Shown piece after piece: positions 11,309 to 23,637 of a stretch of DNA of 64,000 nt. Under the pieces are notes generated by a model, which saw only the letters and a program-made list of their open reading frames with translations, was not told the DNA's origin and made no database searches. Position numbers and translations under genes: made by a program. The stretch covers positions 3,596,001 to 3,660,000 of the forward strand of contig JANTQA010000047.1 in NCBI GenBank assembly GCA_027625915.1. The letters are read 5' to 3'. Positions within the stretch are counted from its first letter, which is position 1. The number at the start of each line of letters is the position of its first letter. This DNA is from Anaeramoeba flamelloides (lineage: Eukaryota; Metamonada; Anaeramoebidae).

Positions 11309-13470
11309 TGTTCAATTTTATTGAAATAATTTCCATTTTTAATTTGAAGGAAAAAAATGGAGAAAGATTAGTAACATTTGAATAAGATTAACAAACAATA
11401 AGGAAATAAGCAATTCTATTCTGACTATCAATCGAATTTTTAAGAAAAAGTAACAGAAACTTTGTAGAAGAAAAATAAATTTATCAACTTATGTGATGGT
11501 TGTCTATTTAGATGAAGATCAAATTTAAAGTATGTTATTATTGAAGTTAAGGGACTAGTCACCATAAATTTAAAATTTTCACTTTTTAATATTTTGAAAG
11601 AAGATGAGACAATAACATTTTTTACTCTTGCGGCATCTATTTGATTTTTAGTATTTAAAGTACTTGTTGCTAAAAAAATAATAAATTTTAATCTCAAAAG
11701 TAAAAATAAAGGACACAATAGAATGTAAAGTTGGATTGTTTAATCTCCTCCAGGGAATGTTAAATGTTTTAAATTTTGTTATTATCTCAACTTTCTAATA
11801 TGAAATTTTATTTTATGTTGGAAAAAAATCTAATAATATGTTTTTAAACCTGGAACTTTAAATACTCAAAATCAAACATAAAAAATAACTCAAAAAACAA
11901 GAATACTTTTAGATCCAATTCGAAATTAAAATGAAAATTAAAGTATTGGCTTTTGGTATAAGAAAATTATTGTAATTGAACTTGCAGTAAAATTTAAAAG
12001 GAATATATATACTTGATCAATAAAAAAAAAGAGAGAGAGAGATGGTTAGAAATCTTAAGATCGTTAATTTTATATTAACTATTTATTAGGAAATATTCTG
12101 AAAAAAAAACTACCGTTTTTAAAAAATGATTGTGTAAAGTATTTTTTTTAACGAAAGAGAATTAAAAATATAGAATATTCTTAATAATTTCTATTCCCCT
12201 GAGTGTTTTTATTACTAGTAAAGCTAATATAATAATAAGTTTCAGATTCAAGGATTATTTAAAAAGGTATAAAGTATTATCAACGTAAATTTTTAGCCAG
12301 TCCACCGACTAGGTATAAAACCAAAAAAAAAAAGATTTTTAGATCTGATCACTAGAATAATTTTATTTCTTTTAATAAATTATTTAAAATTGATTGTTTT
12401 TTTGAAAGATCTTTATATGATCAAATTATTATTTTTCTAATTCTAAAATATTTCGAAAATACTTGAAAAGCTATTAAGTCCGAAATTTAAATTTACATTT
12501 AAGACTAGTATGAAGATCAAATCATGATTTGTTATTTAATCTGTATCGAATAGTATCTGGAAATTTCAAATAATTGTACATTTTACTAAATTTATTAGGA
12601 ATTGAAATTAAAATGCTAAATTATCCATCTGTACGGGATATAATAATTATTACGAATTCAAGGATTTTCTAAAATTAACCAAATAATCAATTAAAAAGAT
12701 TTGAAAGGTAATAGTAAAAGATTACTTTTTTATTTTATTTTTCTGATGTATTTTTTAAAATTTCCGAGTTGAAGTTGGGTAAAAAATATAAAAAAAAAAT
12801 TAAATAAATCCTAGTTTAATAGTACAAAAACAAGGATATATTTTTATTTATGGAAATACAAAGAATTATCTTGAAAATAATATGACAAAATTGTTAGATT
12901 AATACAAAAAATATTTTTATTATTTTATTAATTATAATTAAGTTACAAAAAACATTTCAAGTAAGGTTAAAAAAAAGAATTAATAAAAAAAAAATTGTTT
13001 AATAATATTGAAAGAGTATTATCCATATAAGATGAATTTTTTTTAAAAGAAATTAAACTATTAAATAAAAATTGATATAAGAAAGACCAATAAAACTGGA
13101 ATTCTCTTTTCTAAAGTAGAATTTAGTAAAAAAAATAATTTTTATAATTATTTTTAGAGATTTCAAGAATATTTGGTTTTTTCAAATGTTTTTAAAGACT
13201 TATATAAATATAATCTAAATATAAAAAGTGAACGTGTTTAGTTGTAATATCTTGTAATAATAATTTCCATAAAAAAAAAATAAATAAATTTCACCAATTT
13301 ATATTTTTTATTTTATTTTTTCTCTGAAATTTCAATTTTGGGATATAGTAAAATTAATTTTTACAATTTTTTTTTAAAATTTTTGGGGACTCTAGAACTT
13401 ATGAGCACTAATATAATTTTATTATAAACTAACACAGATTTCAATTCTGATTGTTGTTAATATGTTCGTA

Positions 13471-13484
13471 CCCCCCCCCCCCCC
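13471..13484 (+). repeat. Poly-C tract
   Basis: Fourteen consecutive C residues, the only such run in the window, where homopolymers are otherwise all A or T. Confidence 0.9.
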
Positions 13485-13557
13485 GGATAATCAAATTTAG
13501 TAAATTGAACAAAATTTGTTCTTAATAGTTAAAAATGACTATTGTATTAATATAGAC

Positions 13558-14085
13558 GTAAATTAAAAATTTTTAACAAACCAAAATTTAATTTTTGAAA
13601 AAATAAACTTAAATAATCATTCAAAAAAGAAATACCAAATTAGAACCATTCAAAAAGTAAAATATCAAAACTGATTTATAAATTACAATACTTGCAAAAC
13701 AAAAAAATAAATAATTATTAATACAAATAATTCAATAATTTTTTAAAATTTTTGGAGAGATCAAAAAAAAAAAATGAATAGATAAATTTGTTTCAATTCT
13801 ATTAGAACTATTGATGGATTAAAATCTCAGATACATATCAAATGATTATTATTTGAGTTCTTTTATTTTGAAGAATACAACTTTTACCTAATATCAGTCA
13901 ATCGAAAAAATTATTTTTGATCGAACCAAACAGGCTAGTTAATTCAAAAAATGATATTAAATCAAAAATCTAAAAGATGAAAAAATGATTTTCATATTTT
14001 CATAAAAATAAAAATTATTTCCAATTTGAATTAAATTGTATTATTATGATTATTTGTGCTGTTCTAACTGTGTTGAATAGTTTCA
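13558..14085 (+). repeat. Dispersed repeat family E, copy 2
   Basis: Aligns throughout with 3663-4185 in the same orientation (for example AATTAAAAATTTTTAACA, TATTTGAGTTCTT and CTAACTGTGTTG near its end). No coding capacity. It begins about 75 bases after the poly-C tract. Confidence 0.6.
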
Positions 14086-15848
14086 ATTTTTATTTAAAAT
14101 TTAAAGGAATGTATTTTCAGTTTAAGGAAGATTCCAAAGGGTATAACGAACTTTTTTAAATTTAATGCTCAATGTTGGTGGGTTGTTAAAAAATATTAAT
14201 ATTTTAAGATATTAAATAATTAATGACCATGCGCCTAACTAGTCCAAAATAGACAATAGAAATACAAATTTTTTTTTCAATGATTAAGCTGAATACAATC
14301 AATTATCAAAGTATAACAATATTTTTTTTCAATTTATTGTTTTTCTATTGACAATTTTCACAGGAAGATGTCAAAATTGAACTGTTTGTATCCTGGGAAT
14401 AATAATATATTAACCCCTTACAACATGAATTGAAGTATTTCAAGAAAAAAAAAAAATTAGAAAAATTAATGAATAAATTCAATCAAAACAACAATTTTAC
14501 AATTTCTAAAAATTGAAATTTCATTTTTTTATTTGAATAGCACAAGTCAAATTTGGGATGAAATTAAAAAAAAAAAAAAAAAATTAGGATAAAAAGGTTA
14601 CCAAAACACAACCAAAAATTTGTTTAAAAATAATAAAAAAATCATTTAGCCTTAATACAAAAAATGTTTAATTTTATCAATATTCCTTCAGTGAATGATG
14701 CAAAGTTGATATGTTGACAATTTTTTTTTGATTGAATAAGTATTCATGGAGTTGAATATGTACCTCCTTAATTTGGTTTCTTAAACCCCTTGGTTGAAAT
14801 TTTCAACAACAAAAAAAATGTAAATTGAGATCTTTAGTTTATGTTTTTGAATTGGTATTTATTGTTTTTTTTAATAATTTATTAATAAAAAAAAAAATGT
14901 TTTTAAAAAGAGATATTAGTTTACTTATGAGAGAAAATGTTATTAGTTGATGTTGTTGTTGCGTTTTTTTTTTTTGAAAGAATATGACCAATTTACAATC
15001 AGCCACTTTCCCGCGAAAATTGTCATTGTAAAGATTCAATAACTATAAAATTTCCATCAAAAGTCATATTGATTTAGGGGAAATTATCCAATTTCACTAA
15101 TTAACTAGTAAATCTTTTACACCTTAATTGGAAAAATGAAAAATCAACCAAATAAATGTACACTTAAGGGGGTTTTAAACCCTTAATTGAAACATTTTAA
15201 TTTTTTGCAAACTTTGTTCCAAAACAATAAATTTTAAACAACAAATTCCCAAAAGAAAATAATGAAAAACAAACAAGATAATTAGGAGAAATAATAAACG
15301 TAAAAGTTTCAATTTAACCCGTACTCAATATATTTTTAAAATCCTAACAATAGGTAATAATTTTTAATTTTTTGGGTTTTCATTTTTCACTTTTCTGAAA
15401 ATTTTCTGTTTGATCTACCTTATGTCATCTTTTTGAAAATAAAATTTGAAGATACATTATTTTAATCACACCCTTTATTTGTTTTACTTCTCTTTAAATT
15501 TTAATAAAGAGAAAAATGTTTAATAAATTTGAAAAGATTTCATTTAACAAAAAAAAAATTTACAGAAGTTAGCTTCGACTCCTTTTATATCATTACCACA
15601 ACTTTAGTGCAAACATAAGGTAATTTTGTTAAATAACCTCTTATCAATAATAAAAAAAAAAAACGAAGAAGATAATCGATATTTTTTACTGGGCATGTCT
15701 TTGAATTAGACCATTTTCTAGGCAAGTTAGAAATCAAACTACTTACATTTATTAAAATTACAAATCAATATTAATCAAAAGTAAAAATAAAATAAACCAC
15801 AAAACAAAAAACAAAACAAAAAACAAAGTCTAAAAATTAATGATAAGA

Positions 15849-18800
15849 TTATTTTTTTATAAGGTTTAATATTTGACCAAAAGATTTTTCTAAGCAATCC
15901 TTCAGTTCATTGTATGTAACAACAAATAATGATTTTTCATCTTTAGTATATAATAAAAGATTTTCGTTCAGGCCAGCATCGAGCTTTTTTAATGACTCCA
16001 TCACATGTGAATAATCAATAACTGGAACATTATTTTCATCGACTTGATGAAAGCAAGAATCTTTAAATAGCTGTAATAATAGACGGTTGCCAGTTGTTGA
16101 CCAAGTTTTATCCTTTAATAAATTTGGTTTTTCCACAATGGAAAGCAGTTTAAATAGTAAATTCAATATCTGTCCATTATCAACTTCCTTTTCCAGTTGG
16201 CGAGTTGTAAGATCATTCTCTTGGTAAACAGTTTCCAAATGATTTAATATTTCATCATTTATCATCAATACGATCTTTCCAATTGTTGGTGATTCTTGAG
16301 AGTTCTCATACATTAATAGATACTTGATCAAATCTTTTAATTTTGTTGAATAATTTGATTTTAATACTAATTTGATACTGTCATTTAGATTTTCTATTGT
16401 TTGAACACCGCAGATCAAAGATAAAATTGTTTTCCCAAGTGAAATCAGATCTTCCTCTTGAAGCTCTTTTAATGATTTTTTTGAATTGACCATTAATATT
16501 TGAGGTAATCCAAGATAGTTAAGTTTAATACGATGAAATCGTTTTTTAATTATTAGAATTTTGGAAGGAGTTAAATTTTCACATGTTAATTTCTTTGAAT
16601 GGATATATTTAATGGCAGTAACTAATTGTACAATATACTTCCATAAGATTTGTTCTGTAATTGTGTTTTGTTCAATAATATGATGCTTTTCTAATGTTTT
16701 TGCATTTGGATGATAATCATAGATAAAAAATGTTGCTATTCAAATTAATATTAATATTAGTATTATTGTTATTTTTATTTTTATTTATAATTGTTATTTA
16801 AAGGTATTTTTAAATTTAATAAATAATGAATTAAAATTTTTTAATTTTTTTATAAAAGATTTCAACAAAAAAAATAAAAAGGATATTTCAGAAACTTTGA
16901 TTAATTCTGCTTTTATGAAAGAAATATCAATTATTGTAAGTTAAAAACAATAATTTATTTATTTATTATTATTATTTTATTACATTATTTTATTACATTG
17001 ATTTCTAATGTAAATTTAATTATATTAATATCGAAAAATTATCCTCTTTTCAGTTTTTTTCAATTTTATTGTTCTGAACAAAGATAATTTTTTATATTTG
17101 TAAAAATTTTTTTTTAACGCTTTTTTTTTTTTTTTTCGTTTAGTAATTTTTTAAAATTATAAACTGAAGATTCATCCAAATTTTCTGTCAAGTAAAGGTT
17201 ACTTTTAAGACCAACACCATATTTATTGAGTTAAAAGAATGATGAGTTGAGAGATCTTGCTCAAATTTAATTTTTAGGTTTTATTTTGAAAATTTGTCAT
17301 TTGAGTAAAACTATTTTTCTGAAAACCAAATTCAAAATTAACCTTGAAAAGGTTCGAGAAACCATAAATTTACCTTGAAATTTCCATTCCACTTTATTTT
17401 AAAATATTATAGTATTTAAGGTAAGTGTATAAATATACTTCCATATCATAGTGAAAAGTAACTGAAGCAAGAGATAAAGAAAGTAGATTTTTAAATTTCC
17501 CTTGCTTGTTCTTCAGAAATTCAAAAAAGTTTTTTGGATCAATAAATTATTTTTAATTTTCCTCAAAATCCCCAAAAATACTAAAATTTCGATATTTTTA
17601 ATTTCCCTTTCGATTGGCGATCTTTTAAATGACCTTTTCTCTTGCAACATTTTGTATTTCAATACTCAAAAGAGCATAAAATTCGGATAGTACTTTTTTT
17701 TTTTTTTTTTCAAAAAATTTTAAAATATTTTAATGAATAATTACATTAATTTATCAAAAGATAGACTTTTGTTGAATATTATTTCAAATTTTTTATAAGG
17801 ATATATATATATATTTTTTAGTCTGTTGTCAAATTTAATAAATTATTCATAAAAAAGTTAAAATCACCCTTTGATTCCTCTAAAAAAATTTTTTTAGAAA
17901 CACAAAAATAGCATTAAATATCAGAATGGTGCAAAGAAAAATTTTTCCAAATAATTGTCTTGTAATATTTTGCAAATAAGAGATATAAAAATTATTTGTA
18001 AATTTTTTTTAGGTGATTTTTAAGATCAAATTTACATTCAACCCAATAAATGTCTTTTTTATTTAACATCCTAATTTTGAATTTTAGACATAAATTTGAA
18101 TTATTTGATGAGTAATATATTTAATAAAAAAGTGGTGTATTTTCTTGATCATTTCAGATAATATTCTCTTTGGAAATGGTTCTGTTAGTAAAATTAATGT
18201 TATAAAATGAAATTAAGAGAAATAATAATACTGATTGAATCATATCCTATTGTTTGGAATTTCAAAAGTTATTATATTTCAAAATATTCCCCAAAAAATG
18301 AAAAACATTTACACAATTTTTTTGTACAGAATAAACGAGAGATACAAGATAATTTAATAAAAAATATACAGTTTCATAAGGATACAAATGATTTGATAAA
18401 CAATAAATTACTGTTATAAGTTTTCCCTTCTATTGGAAATTTATCAAGATTAAGCCTCTTTTAGAAAAAAATTTTAATGAGCAAAAAGAAAAAAATAATA
18501 ACCACTGATTTTCACCCTTTTAAAAATATGTCAGGGTTATTGCATTTTTTTTTTCAATGTTTTTTATTTTTGCTAAAAATGTTAAATATTTAAGTATTGA
18601 TTAGAAGGCTAAAGACCGAGGAACAATATATTACATATTTTCATGATGCCAAAGACGAGGGGAAATATGCCAAAAATTTTTAGTTTTTACTTTTTAGCAA
18701 AAAATGGAAGATATTGTAAAAAAAGAATACAATAACCAACTTATCGAGCGTATGTAGCATTTTGAAGAGAACTATGATTTTTTTTATAATTTTTTTTAAA

Positions 18801-20531
18801 TAAATCAAATTCGTAAAATTATCGCTAATATCCTACCGTTTTGGCTCAAATGGGTAAAATATTAGCAATATTTTTACGAATTTGATTTATTGAAAAAAAA
18901 ATTGTTCGAAAAACAGGCCGATAAAATATAAAATTTTGATCAGAAACTTTGATAAATTTTATTTATGTAATTCCTGACTAACAAACAAATTGAAATATTA
19001 ATGTAGAACAAATAAATGACTAAAGAACAATTTTGCCTATTTAAATAGTTTTATGAGGATTAAGTTTAATAAAGAAATTTTAAAATAAATTTGAACTGAT
19101 TTTTTAGGAAATAGCCTTTATCATACTTGTTATTTCTAAAAATTCAAACAAAAGGAAAATTTCATACTTTTAATGCCAAAACATTTGATGCTTAAATTTT
19201 AAACGACAAAAATAAAAGGTTTTTGAAAAAAGATTTATGTTTTAAACTGATTACAAAACGAATTGATTTTTCTTTTGGGGAAAATTTGTTCGTTTAGATT
19301 GGGAATTTTCTGATTTTGGATTTTTAACTAATTGCATTTAGGGAATAAAGGCAAAGTATCATAAAAAATTAATTAAATATTAAGATAACCTTTATAAATT
19401 ATCCATTTTCTGTATTACCCTTAATTTCCAATATTTTTTTTGTGAAAATAGTAATTTTCGATAAAGATAACAATAACAAAGAAAAAGAAAAACAAAAAGT
19501 AAAAGAAAAAGAAAAAGAAAAAGAAAAAAGAATAATGAATTCTTACAGATTTCTTTGAATTCAGTAAGATCAAAAGCCTCATGGAAGGTTATGATATTGG
19601 GGTGTTTAATTGATTTCCAAACATTAATTTTTTCTTTACCGTTTGTTAACGATGAATTGTGTATGATTGAGGCTGCGTATTGATAACCATCGTTTTCGTT
19701 TGTTGCACGAAAGCATACCCTATCAAAAGGAAAGATTGCATCCTTTCTGCGGAATTGTGACTTCATTTCAAGAGTTGGCTCTAAGGGGTAGAAAGAATGG
19801 TAAGTTTGGATCTTTATGGGGATCTTTTGTTTGGAAACTTCTTCTTGGGTTAAATTTTTTATTCTTGCAATTCTTTTTTTTATTAATTTCTTTTTTAAAA
19901 TCTTTGTCAACGGAAAAGGATTGGACACTACGCAAGTTTGGTGAGACCATATACCTGTTTTGGTGTTTGAAGTTGTGTTTGTTTGTGGTTGTTGTGCGTT
20001 GTGTTGTTTTTTTTTCTTGTTTTTGGTTGAATTGTAGCTGTTGTTGTTGTTGTTGTTGTTGTAGTTGAAGGTTTCTTTGTAATTGTTGCTCTTGGTGATA
20101 TTGCTGCTCATATTGTTGTTGTTGTATTCTAGATTGGTATTGCTGGGATTGTTGGAATTGTGGTTGGATCTCTAAACCTCCATTAATCATATTAGTCGAG
20201 ACCTGACTATAATTTGGAAATAATTGATCGTCATATATTTGCTTTGACTCGCTCATTTGGCTGTAGGATGGGTAATCAGAATATTGCCCACTATAGTCAA
20301 TATAATTACTTCCATAATTATAATCTTTCTCATCAACCATTTCGTTTAAGTGGTATACTTCGTTTGTTGTTCCCCTTTTGTATTGATTTTGTGGTTTTTT
20401 TTTTTTTTAGCCCATATTTTTTTTTTTCAATAAAAAAAGAGCAACAATGAAAGTTTTGAGGTTTCAATTTTTTTGTGTTTTGTAAGCACACCAATTAAAG
20501 AAAAAATATTTCATTTTGGGTTTTTGTTTTT

Positions 20532-20575
<44 letters not shown>

Positions 20576-20780
20576 TCAAAAAAAGATTTTTTTATTTTTG
20601 TTTTTAGTATGATAATTTTCCAAAAGAAGATTTAAATAAAAGTGACGACATTTTAGTTATTTAACGAAAGAATGTTTACATTTGGTTTATAGTCTGATAA
20701 TTTGAATAAGGATCATAATACGTATAATTTGTTCCTGAGTTATTCCCATATTCGTTATAACCAAACTCTTGGTTGGACAT
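15849..20780 (-). CDS. PAN3: PAN3, pseudokinase subunit of the PAN2-PAN3 poly(A) nuclease
   Basis: Recruits and activates PAN2 to shorten mRNA poly(A) tails. Minus-strand exons: 20780-20680, 20374-19955, 19872-19547 and 16735-15849; all junctions hold phase. Exon 1 starts MSNQEFGYNEYG directly after a TTTTTTTTAG, so a 5' UTR intron is possible. A Y/Q-rich N terminus is followed by the pseudokinase entry IQTYHSFYPLEP, then KHPNIITFHEAFD, then across the big intron TFFIYDYHPNAKTLEKHH, and ILWKYIVQLVTAIKYIH. The catalytic-loop position reads LTCENLTPSKIL, without HRD, and no DFG is visible, as expected for PAN3. The C-terminal knob is present: FHQVDENNVPVIDYSHV, KKLDAGLNENLLL, YNELKDCLEKSF. The 82-base intron at 19873-19954 is inferred. 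The alternative is a continuous exon 20374-19547 with one extra A in a 9-A run; that reading keeps 27 more residues. Confidence 0.93.
18207..18419 (+). other. 70-residue open stretch inside the PAN3 intron, possible gene relic
   Basis: Begins at an ATG and reads MKLREIIILIESYPIVWNF, then YYISKYSPKN, ending DLINNKLLL. Residue composition is more protein-like than surrounding frames (P, W, H present), but no family is recognised and no splice partners were found. It is on the strand opposite to PAN3. It may be a decayed fragment of an inserted gene or chance. Confidence 0.2.
18799..18891. repeat. Long hairpin in the PAN3 intron
   Basis: AATAAATCAAATTCGTAAAA on the left is mirrored by TTTTTACGAATTTGATTTAT on the right; the homology continues inward (ATCGCTAATAT versus ATATTAGCAAT, CTACC versus GGGTA) around a short loop. 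The arms are about 39 bases and nearly perfect. It could be a tiny MITE. Confidence 0.8.
20536..20574 (+). repeat. 39-T homopolymer in PAN3 intron 1
   Basis: An uninterrupted T run on the plus strand within the first PAN3 coding intron (20375-20679). Assembly length here is likely unreliable. Confidence 0.85.
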
Positions 20781-23263
20781 CTAAAAAAAAAAAGTAAAAG
20801 ATTTTAGTTTTGTTATTAATCTGAAAAGAGAATAATTTTGGATTTCTATTTGTTTAGTTTATGTTTTGGTTTTTTTTATATTTCTTTAAAAAGAAAAGAA
20901 AAAGATAAATAAACAAAAATCTAAAAAATGAGCTTTTTAGAATTAGTTATTGAAGAAAGTATTGCAACCAATTTGAGTTAGGGGCATTTTAAAAAAGTTT
21001 GACCTTAAAGAATTTAAAATAATATCTATAATAGTCAATATTCTTTAGAAGAGCTATTTTTTGTAAAAAACTGTTGAAAAGATTTTTAAACAAAAGATCC
21101 TTTTTATGTTCAATATAAATTTTTATTTTAAGGAGAGATAAGAATTGTATTTTTAATTCTGATGGTTTAGCATACCCCTAATCGCATCTTTGTTGGCTTT
21201 AAAGATTTCAATACAAAAAACTTGTTAAACTTCAAAAGTTGTATATTTTTACAAAAATTTTGAAAAGTACTCTTTTTATACTATTCAAAATTGTTTAATA
21301 AACCCGAAATAAAAAATTCTAAAAAAAGGTTTAGAATCACAATGGTGTAAATTTTATGATTAAAAAGACTACTGTTTAAAAAATTCATTTTATTAATAAG
21401 TTCTTTTCAAAAACATTTAAAGGATATTAGAATATATAATTATTTTAAATTTAATTAATATAAACCCCATTTCAAAATCATTGGACCAATTAAAAATCCA
21501 ATTTTGAAAAAAAAACTATTTTTATAAATTGATGTTATCCATTGTAATAAAAAAAATACTATTTTAAGATTCCGTTCTATACACTAGAAATATTTGAATT
21601 ATGTCTAAAAATAAAATAAATAAAAGTAAAAAAAAAAATAAATAAATAAAATTGGTAACATTTATTATGAAATTTAGTTCATTTATAAATATTGTTAAGC
21701 AACACTAATTTTTTATTAAATTATAAAAGAGAATTTTTATTTTATTTTCAAAAATCAACAATTTTGAAAGCCAATTTCCCATGATTAGAAATATTAAATT
21801 TCTATCAATATTTTAGATATGGGTATAAAAATTTAGAAATATATTTACTTTTCTGATTGAATATATATCATAAAAATAGTTAATTCAAAAAAAGCAGGTT
21901 GATTGTCTCAAAAGGCATTATCATTTTTTTTAATTTTCAGAAAAATAATGTTTTTGAACAAATTGTTTATTTATTTTAATAGTATAATACTAGAATTTAG
22001 AAATTATATTTGATGTTATAACAATATCCATATCATTTGTTACCTAAATTCCCATCTTGAGTTTTAAAAATATCCTTTTCAAGGATTTTTGTAAAAAATT
22101 TTAAAAAAATGAATTTATTGAAAAGATAAAATCGTTTTTTAATAACAATTGACACATATAGCTATCAAATAATACGATTTAGCAATTTATTTTTTATTTT
22201 ATTTTTCTACCTTAATCTGAATCTTTTTTTAAACTGATATTTTTATGATAGCTTATTGAAAAAAAATAATTTTTGATATTTTGATTTTTTTTTACACTTG
22301 TTTTATTATTACAAGAAAAGGTTAAATTAACAAATCTTTTTAAAACAATTTATCAAGTTGAATATTTTAGGTTGAAATTTGAAAGGGTGCATTCCATCAT
22401 AACAAATAAAAATAACTTGTTGAGTGAAAATTCTATTTGTTATATATATATATATATACATTTTTTTTAAAGGGTTTTCCTATTTTCATGAATAATTTAT
22501 TGATTCAATTAATAGTATTTTCTTTTAGATATGATAAAAATGAGAAAAAAAAATAAAAACAAAAAAAGCAAAAATAATTTCAATCAGATATAAACATATT
22601 GAAATACTATTTAAGAAATTTAAAATAGGAAAATTGATTATTAATTCACAAAATGTATCTTGGTATACTTATAGATTGAAACGAAGAATAAATGAAAAAC
22701 TATCAAAAAAAAATTTTTTTTTCTTTCTTTTTAAACAAAATTCTTTTTTAAAATTATTAATAAATATTAGAGATCTGCCAGAAAGATTTAAAAGTGTTTT
22801 TTTTTTTCTTCCAAAATTATATTTTTAATGAATATGATTTTATGAATAGATATGATTTTGAAATATTTTATTGTATAACAAATCGAGTCAAATAATTGAT
22901 TTTGTTGACTTTAATGAAATATTATTTAAATGATCTATTACTAATTTCTAAATGAAATATTTTAATAATCTCATTTAGATTTAATAAAGATCAAGATGAA
23001 TTTAATTTAAATAAATATATAACAATTTTAGAAAGTATTTAATTTTCTTTTTTACAATGTTTTTGTATTCTTTAATTTTTTTTTTAGTTATAAAAATGTT
23101 TTTGGTATAAAAATAAATAGAACTTTTTAGAATTATTGGAATATTAAGTACTCAAAAAATAATTTTTGAAATAATAATAATAATCATTATCGATATCAAT
23201 TTTGAAAAAAAAATTGTTTTATTACAGAAAATATCAGATAGAATATAAATTTTAATATATAAA

Positions 23264-23267
<4 letters not shown>

Positions 23268-23297
<30 letters not shown>
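23268..23297. repeat. (TA)n microsatellite
   Basis: About 30 bases of alternating A and T. A second run of about 25 bases lies at 23396-23420, immediately upstream of the family A element. Confidence 0.85.
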
Positions 23298-23299
<2 letters not shown>

Positions 23300-23395
23300 T
23301 AATAAAATGTTTTATTCCATTATGTATCATTAAAATAGTTTCAAATCAACCTGAAAATCTACCAACATATAAATTGACTTTTTTTTTTCTATTAA

Positions 23396-23426
<31 letters not shown>

Positions 23427-23436
23427 TTTAATACTA

Positions 23437-23637
23437 TACAGTCAGTTTCAATTTTAAGTCACAAACTTTCAACAAAATTTAATACACAACAAAATCTCAA
23501 ATTAATACACTAAAATTTGTAATTTTTTTTTTTATACAATGTATTTTACTGGAATCTGAATTTTGTACCTTAATTTGAGATTTTTATTGTGCCTTAAATT
23601 TCGTTGAAAGTTTGTGCCTTAAAGTGGAACCCGTTGT
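23437..23637. repeat. Family A MITE, copy 2
   Basis: Left end ACAGTCAGTTTCAATTTTAA; right end GCCTTAAAGTGGAAC then CCGTTGTA. The inner repeats AATCTCAAATTAATACAC and GTACCTTAATTTGAGATTTT are mirrored. The right terminus is diverged relative to other copies. Confidence 0.78.

Larger units (their letters stand above)
10535..15848. other. 5.3 kb intergenic region, no supported gene
   Basis: Lies between the divergent side of ProRS and the 3' end of PAN3. It contains a family C element, a family A element, a 14-C tract, a family E repeat and A/T runs. A minus-strand open stretch at 11440-11718 has an acceptor-like TTTTTTTAG before ATSTLNTKNQIDAARVKNV, but it matches no family I recognise and is not called as a gene. 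Confidence 0.5.
16736..19546 (-). other. 2.8 kb intron of PAN3
   Basis: Donor T|GTAAGA at its upstream (high-coordinate) end and acceptor TTTGAATAG|CA rejoin FKEI-S-TFFIYDYHP in the pseudokinase domain. The intron is very AT-rich and contains a strong hairpin (18799-18891) and a plus-strand 70-codon open stretch (18207-18419). Confidence 0.88.

Noticed and set aside
11440-11718. Minus-strand 92-codon frame with an acceptor-like TTTTTTTAG
   Set aside because: No ATG, no recognised family, no matching donor; kept only as a remark in the intergenic entry.
17502-17690. 62-codon plus-strand frame in the PAN3 intron
   Set aside because: Starts with TTG, and its content is typical of random AT-rich sequence.
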